From CAYPEK01 sp964409645 (GTDB lineage Bacteria > UBP15 > UBA6099), in assembly GCA_964409645.1 (NCBI GenBank), contig CAYPEK010000013.1:1-62176 (forward strand): a DNA stretch of 62,176 nucleotides, written 5' to 3'. Below are positions 61,414 to 62,176 of this stretch, piece after piece (within the stretch, counting starts at the first letter, position 1; each line of letters begins with the position of its first letter). The notes below the pieces were generated by a model, which was not told where the DNA came from, did not search any database, and was given only the letters and a program-made list of their open reading frames with translations. The translations under genes and the position numbers were made by a program.

Positions 61414-62147
61414 TTCCAGCCCTCCATCGCATTGTCGAACAGGGAGAATTTCTTGAGCACTTCAGGCACGGACAGCCCGTAGTTCTCAAGCACCGACTTC
61501 TCCGCATTCGCGTTGGCTTCCGGCACGAGGCCACGGCAGCCGAAGCAGTAGTGGCCGTACGAGGGGCAGCGCGCCCCGCAGCCCGCGCGCGTCACCGGCC
61601 CCATGCAGAACTGGCCGAGTTCATAAACGCACACGTTCTCTTTGCGCTTGCATTCTATGCACACAGGATATTTCGGAATCTCCGGCGTCTTGCCCAGAAG
61701 AATCTGGCGCAGTACCCGCAGGAACTCGTCCTCGTCGAGCGGGCAGCCGGGTATCGAATAATCCACTTTAACAAACGCGCTGACGGGCAGCGCCGGGAGC
61801 GACGGGTACCAGTATTTCTTGTCGCCGTAAACCGCGTCGCGGACGTCGTCCATCGGCTGCGTGTTCCGGATCGAGTTGATGCCGCCCAGCGACGAGCACG
61901 AACCGATCGTGATGAGAACTTTCGCCTTCGCGCGAATCTCATTGATGCGCTCGACACATGTCGGCGTACTGATCCCGCCCTCTATGCACGCCACTTCGTA
62001 GTCCTGTCCCTTGTCCGAGATGGCCTCGCGGAAGTTGACGATATCTATCAGGCCGACGAGATCGAGCATTTCCTGCTCGAGGTTCACGATCGCGAGCTGG
62101 CAGCCTTCGCATCCCGTGAAATCGAAGAAACCCACTTTTGGTTTCAT
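61410..62147 (-). CDS. [NiFe] hydrogenase small subunit (group 3, sulfhydrogenase delta-like)
   Basis: 245 residues. The proximal cluster cysteines start in FDFTGCEGCQLAIVN, then CIEGGIST, ITIGSCSSLGG and YSIPGCPLDEDE. A C-terminal block (CIECKRKENVC...GPVTRAGCGARCPSYGHYCFGCRG) adds extra iron-sulfur sites, as in the delta subunit of sulfhydrogenases. There is no Tat signal, so the enzyme is cytosolic. AGGAGG and the TAATG overlap link it to the gene upstream, whose end is at the window edge. Confidence 0.94.
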   Translation of the reverse strand: MKPKVGFFDFTGCEGCQLAIVNLEQEMLDLVGLIDIVNFREAISDKGQDYEVACIEGGISTPTCVERINEIRAKAKVLITIGSCSSLGGINSIRNTQPMDDVRDAVYGDKKYWYPSLPALPVSAFVKVDYSIPGCPLDEDEFLRVLRQILLGKTPEIPKYPVCIECKRKENVCVYELGQFCMGPVTRAGCGARCPSYGHYCFGCRGLVPEANANAEKSVLENYGLSVPEVLKKFSLFDNAMEGWK

Positions 62148-62176
62148 TAAATGGCCTCCTCCATATCGCGGATTTT
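62147..62176 (-). CDS. C-terminal end of an upstream operon gene (partial)
   Basis: Nine codons ending KIRDMEEAI with a TAA that overlaps the ATG of the hydrogenase small subunit. In sulfhydrogenase operons the FAD/NAD(P)-binding gamma subunit stands here, which is likely, but nine residues cannot show it. Confidence 0.6.
   Translation of the reverse strand, partial: KIRDMEEAI

Noticed and set aside
59950..61482. A 510-codon open frame on the + strand opposite the hydrogenase genes
   Set aside because: Same reason: antisense to genes with clear active-site motifs.
1..62176. tRNA, rRNA, tmRNA or a prophage/integrase
   Set aside because: I searched by eye in the intergenic spaces for cloverleaf ends and conserved RNA cores and for integrase-like frames and found none.

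Overview
The window reads as a metagenome-assembled scaffold (two runs of exactly 100 N at 9984-10083 and 15869-15968) from an anaerobic or microaerobic, diderm (Gram-negative-type) bacterium of moderately high GC. Evidence for an outer membrane is a TonB-dependent receptor, a porin-like barrel and an AMIN-type periplasmic protein. Evidence for anaerobic redox life is system II cytochrome c biogenesis, a 14-15-haem cytochrome with HybA/HybB-type partners, a cytosolic [NiFe] hydrogenase and a tungstate transporter. I cannot name the phylum from the sequence alone. No rRNA, tRNA, CRISPR array, prophage or transposase was seen.

Layout. 1-4.7 kb (+): end of a nucleotide-sugar dehydrogenase, a WecA/TagO-type transferase, ilvB-ilvN and a small unknown gene. 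4.7-7.0 kb (-): a second MraY-like membrane transferase and a phosphodiester glycosidase. 7.0-15.7 kb (+): a metal/redox island: a consensus promoter with a ModE-type operator, TonB receptor, CcsA/ResB pieces, a dihaem cytochrome joined to a molybdopterin-oxidoreductase-like fold, a porin, and tupABC. 15.7-26.7 kb: AMIN protein, EF-G-like GTPase, PilZ protein, ribD, M14 peptidase, a large glycoside-hydrolase-like protein, a degenerate GGDEF protein and an SCP2-like protein. 26.9-36.7 kb (-): dockerin protein, a 2102-residue secreted protein full of calcium-binding D/N-G-D repeats, and a CsaB-TagA fusion. 37.1-38.9 kb (+): Hsp20 and a secreted CHASE2-only protein. 39.2-42.7 kb (+): HybA-like, HybB-like and multihaem cytochrome genes. 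42.7-47.2 kb (-): two GT-C-type membrane glycosyltransferases (one frameshifted), a 40-residue membrane peptide and a YkgJ-type protein. 47.4-55.1 kb (+): ilvC-leuA, dapB, a small coiled protein, a SpoIIE-type phosphatase, a TPR protein and an unknown. 55.3-58.7 kb (+): a long acetyl-CoA hydrolase/transferase and a histidine kinase/receiver pair. 58.9-59.2 kb: a palindrome and a 125-bp inverted-repeat element. 59.2-62.2 kb (-): sulfhydrogenase-like small and large subunits, maturation protease and a receiver protein in overlapping frames.

How it fits together. The most promising unit is 7.0-15.7 kb: an outer-membrane receptor under a probable oxyanion-sensing operator, close to an inner-membrane tungstate importer, suggests TonB-driven tungstate or molybdate uptake. 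The 39-42 kb cluster looks like a quinone-linked periplasmic electron-transfer complex without its own catalytic subunit, and could connect to the haem maturation genes and the hydrogenase. Branched-chain amino acid synthesis is split between 2-4 kb (ilvBN) and 47-50 kb (ilvC-leuA); the KARI has an unusual cofactor loop.
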